Shown here piece after piece: positions 62,536-64,000 of a DNA stretch of 64,000 nucleotides. Location of the stretch: contig NC_072806.1 of the NCBI RefSeq assembly GCF_028583425.1, positions 36,688,001-36,752,000 of the forward strand. The letters are read 5' to 3'. The translations under genes and the position numbers were made by a program. This DNA is from Eublepharis macularius. Its lineage: Eukaryota > Chordata > Lepidosauria > Squamata > Eublepharidae. Position 1 is the first letter of the stretch. The number at the start of each line of letters is the position of its first letter. Below the pieces are notes generated by a model. It searched no databases and was not told where the DNA came from. It was given only the letters and a program-made list of their open reading frames with translations.

Positions 62536-64000
62536 TAAAAAAGCCCAGGTGGAGTGATCATGTGACCCTCTGCATGCCAAGACTCACGCAAACAACGGCC
62601 ATAATGATCTACAGACAACTCCACAACTTTTCAGCTCAGTCCAGGAAACGCTACCCCTGCAATGGGAATCCAAACTCCTTCCCCAAACATCCCTCCCCCT
62701 CCCTTTTGCCATGCCAGTGCATTTTTTAAAAGTGCAAATGCTTATCTGTTAAGAAGTTCAAGGTTTTCTCTCCTAATTATCTACTAATCGATAAAGGCCA
62801 CATATTTCCCACAGTCTGCAAAGTTGCCTTTTGAAAAAAAAAATAAAGAGGCCCTTTTGTCTGATCTGGAAAAGCTTTTCAATCACGTAAAGCAAGAGGC
62901 ATGTTTACAGGGACTCTCAGCTTTGCGCCAACAGAACTCCGAGGCCTCGTGGTGTCAGGTGGTCTAAAGGCCGAGTTCTCCTCACCTGACTCTTACACCT
63001 CCTGGCTTCAGGTCGGCTTCTCTCCTGCTGCAAAAGCCCACCACAGTACCAGCAGCTTCTTCTTCCTACAAATGTCCTTATACGTTCCCACCACACCTTT
63101 TTGGGCACAGCTGCCTTATACCAAGGAAGACCGCGGGTCCATGTAGACTAGCGCTGCCTGCACCAATTGGCGGTGGCTCTTGAGCAAGAAAAGGTCTTTC
63201 CCAGCCCCTAAGATCCTTGAACTGGTGATATCAAGGACGATGCCTGGGCCCCCCGCATGCAATTCATATGCACGACCTCTGAGCTACGGTTTCTTTCCCC
63301 CAAAACGGACCCCATTCCAGTCCTCAATTTCATGGGCAGAAATGAAACCCATGGATACGTTAGGCTTCCTCAGTTTTTTCTCTCTGTTACCGGGGGATTC
63401 TCTTTCTTTCCCTTGATCCATTTGTTTCCTTTTCTTCATTCCCTTGGTCCTCTCTTCCACTGTCAAGACTATAAGCTCCTCAGGGCAGGGGCCTGGTTTT
63501 GGTTCCGTTGCCCAGTAAATGCACCGGATCTACTGATGTTGCCTCAGAAATAATAACTAATAAAGTGCAGACAGCCATGACTTCAGGAACTGGGTCTTAA
63601 CCTTTCCAGTACTAGTCACCCAGACATATGAAGCTGCATTGTTCCATCAGAAGATTCACCCTTCTAGTGGTATTGTTGACTGTTTATTAATTCCATCATT
63701 ATTAAAGTATTTTGCCTTGCCTTTCCTCTTGGCTCAAGGCAGCAGTGATTGGCAGCAGAATCTCCTGGCAAAATGTCTTTCTGAACCCCTGCTGCCCCAA
63801 GGGCTGAATAATAAATTACAAAGTTCACATTTCCCCTATATGGACTTCGCACAGAAGTGTCCTGGGAATTCCCAGCAGGGAACTCAATTCCCAGAAATGT
63901 GGTGGCCCACTTTGGACTAGCGTGTGAAGAGAAGGGCCTGCTGCTTGCCTCTCCATGGTGTCTCCCCAACCTGAAACAGCTGCGGGAAGCCAGTATCTGC

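Larger units (their letters stand above)
59291..64000 (-). other. HNF1B: HNF1B intron 8 (partial)
   Basis: It contains SINEs (59640-59790 minus, 59928-60150 plus, 62320-62535 plus), a palindrome (60450-60714), an ATC/ATT/GGA microsatellite (60793-60839) and AT-rich DNA (60840-61170). 61180-62310 and 62540-64000 hold no recognised gene or repeat. The assignment as intron follows from the exon at 59270-59290. Confidence 0.75.

Noticed and set aside
1-64000. Endogenous retrovirus or LTR element
   Set aside because: No paired LTRs and no gag-, pol- or env-like segments were recognised; reverse-transcriptase traces are of L2/CR1 and L1 type.

Overview
The window is a vertebrate chromosome segment from a squamate reptile. 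Three genes in one orientation, all on the minus strand, make it recognisable: the first coding exon of SYNRG (4410-4537), a complete 15-exon DDX52 (8632-26197) and the last coding exon plus 3' UTR of HNF1B (59270-59290 and leftwards). SYNRG-DDX52-HNF1B is the order known on human chromosome 17q12 and mouse chromosome 11, so local synteny is kept. The squamate call rests on the repeats: tRNA-derived Sauria-type SINEs, 5S-rRNA-derived SINEs, L2/CR1-like and L1 LINE remnants, and dense short DNA transposons. A gecko is possible, but this was not established.

Layout. 1-4409 is SYNRG intron 1. 4255-4800 is a CpG island holding the SYNRG start. 4538-8240 is a short repeat-filled spacer. 8240-26197 is DDX52. 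All of its splice sites are GT-AG, all exon phases join without a break, and the coding exons sum to 1863 bp (620 aa plus stop), with the full set of DEAD-box helicase motifs. Its intron 8 carries, on the plus strand, an intronless copy of the N-terminal (CUPID-domain) part of CCDC120. A CpG island at 26070-26440 covers the DDX52 start, and a second CpG-rich block lies at 26600-26870. 26.9-58.1 kb is the DDX52-HNF1B intergenic interval, mostly repeats with some low-repeat blocks that could hold regulatory DNA. 58.1-59.27 kb is the HNF1B 3' UTR, and 59291-64000 is HNF1B intron 8.

Repeats explain most of the remainder. Three related hAT-type non-autonomous families have 8-bp target duplications that can be read directly: nine copies of a CAGGGCTTTTTT palindrome, four copies of a CAGGGGTCATTTC element, and copies with TAGGGTTGCC ends. 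A family of six palindromes shares only its GGCC...CTTACC ends and has 3-bp target duplications; the arms match each other within a copy while the centres differ strongly between copies. A fifth family consists of head-to-head palindromes carrying a CUGANGA-hairpin-GAAA core like that of hammerhead ribozymes, with 10-13 bp target duplications, which suggests a retroelement (Penelope-like) origin rather than a DNA transposon. Nested insertions give a relative order: the GGCC palindromes inserted into both the TAGGGTTGCC elements and the hammerhead-like repeats. No retrovirus, LTR element, CRISPR array, or functional tRNA or rRNA gene was recognised.
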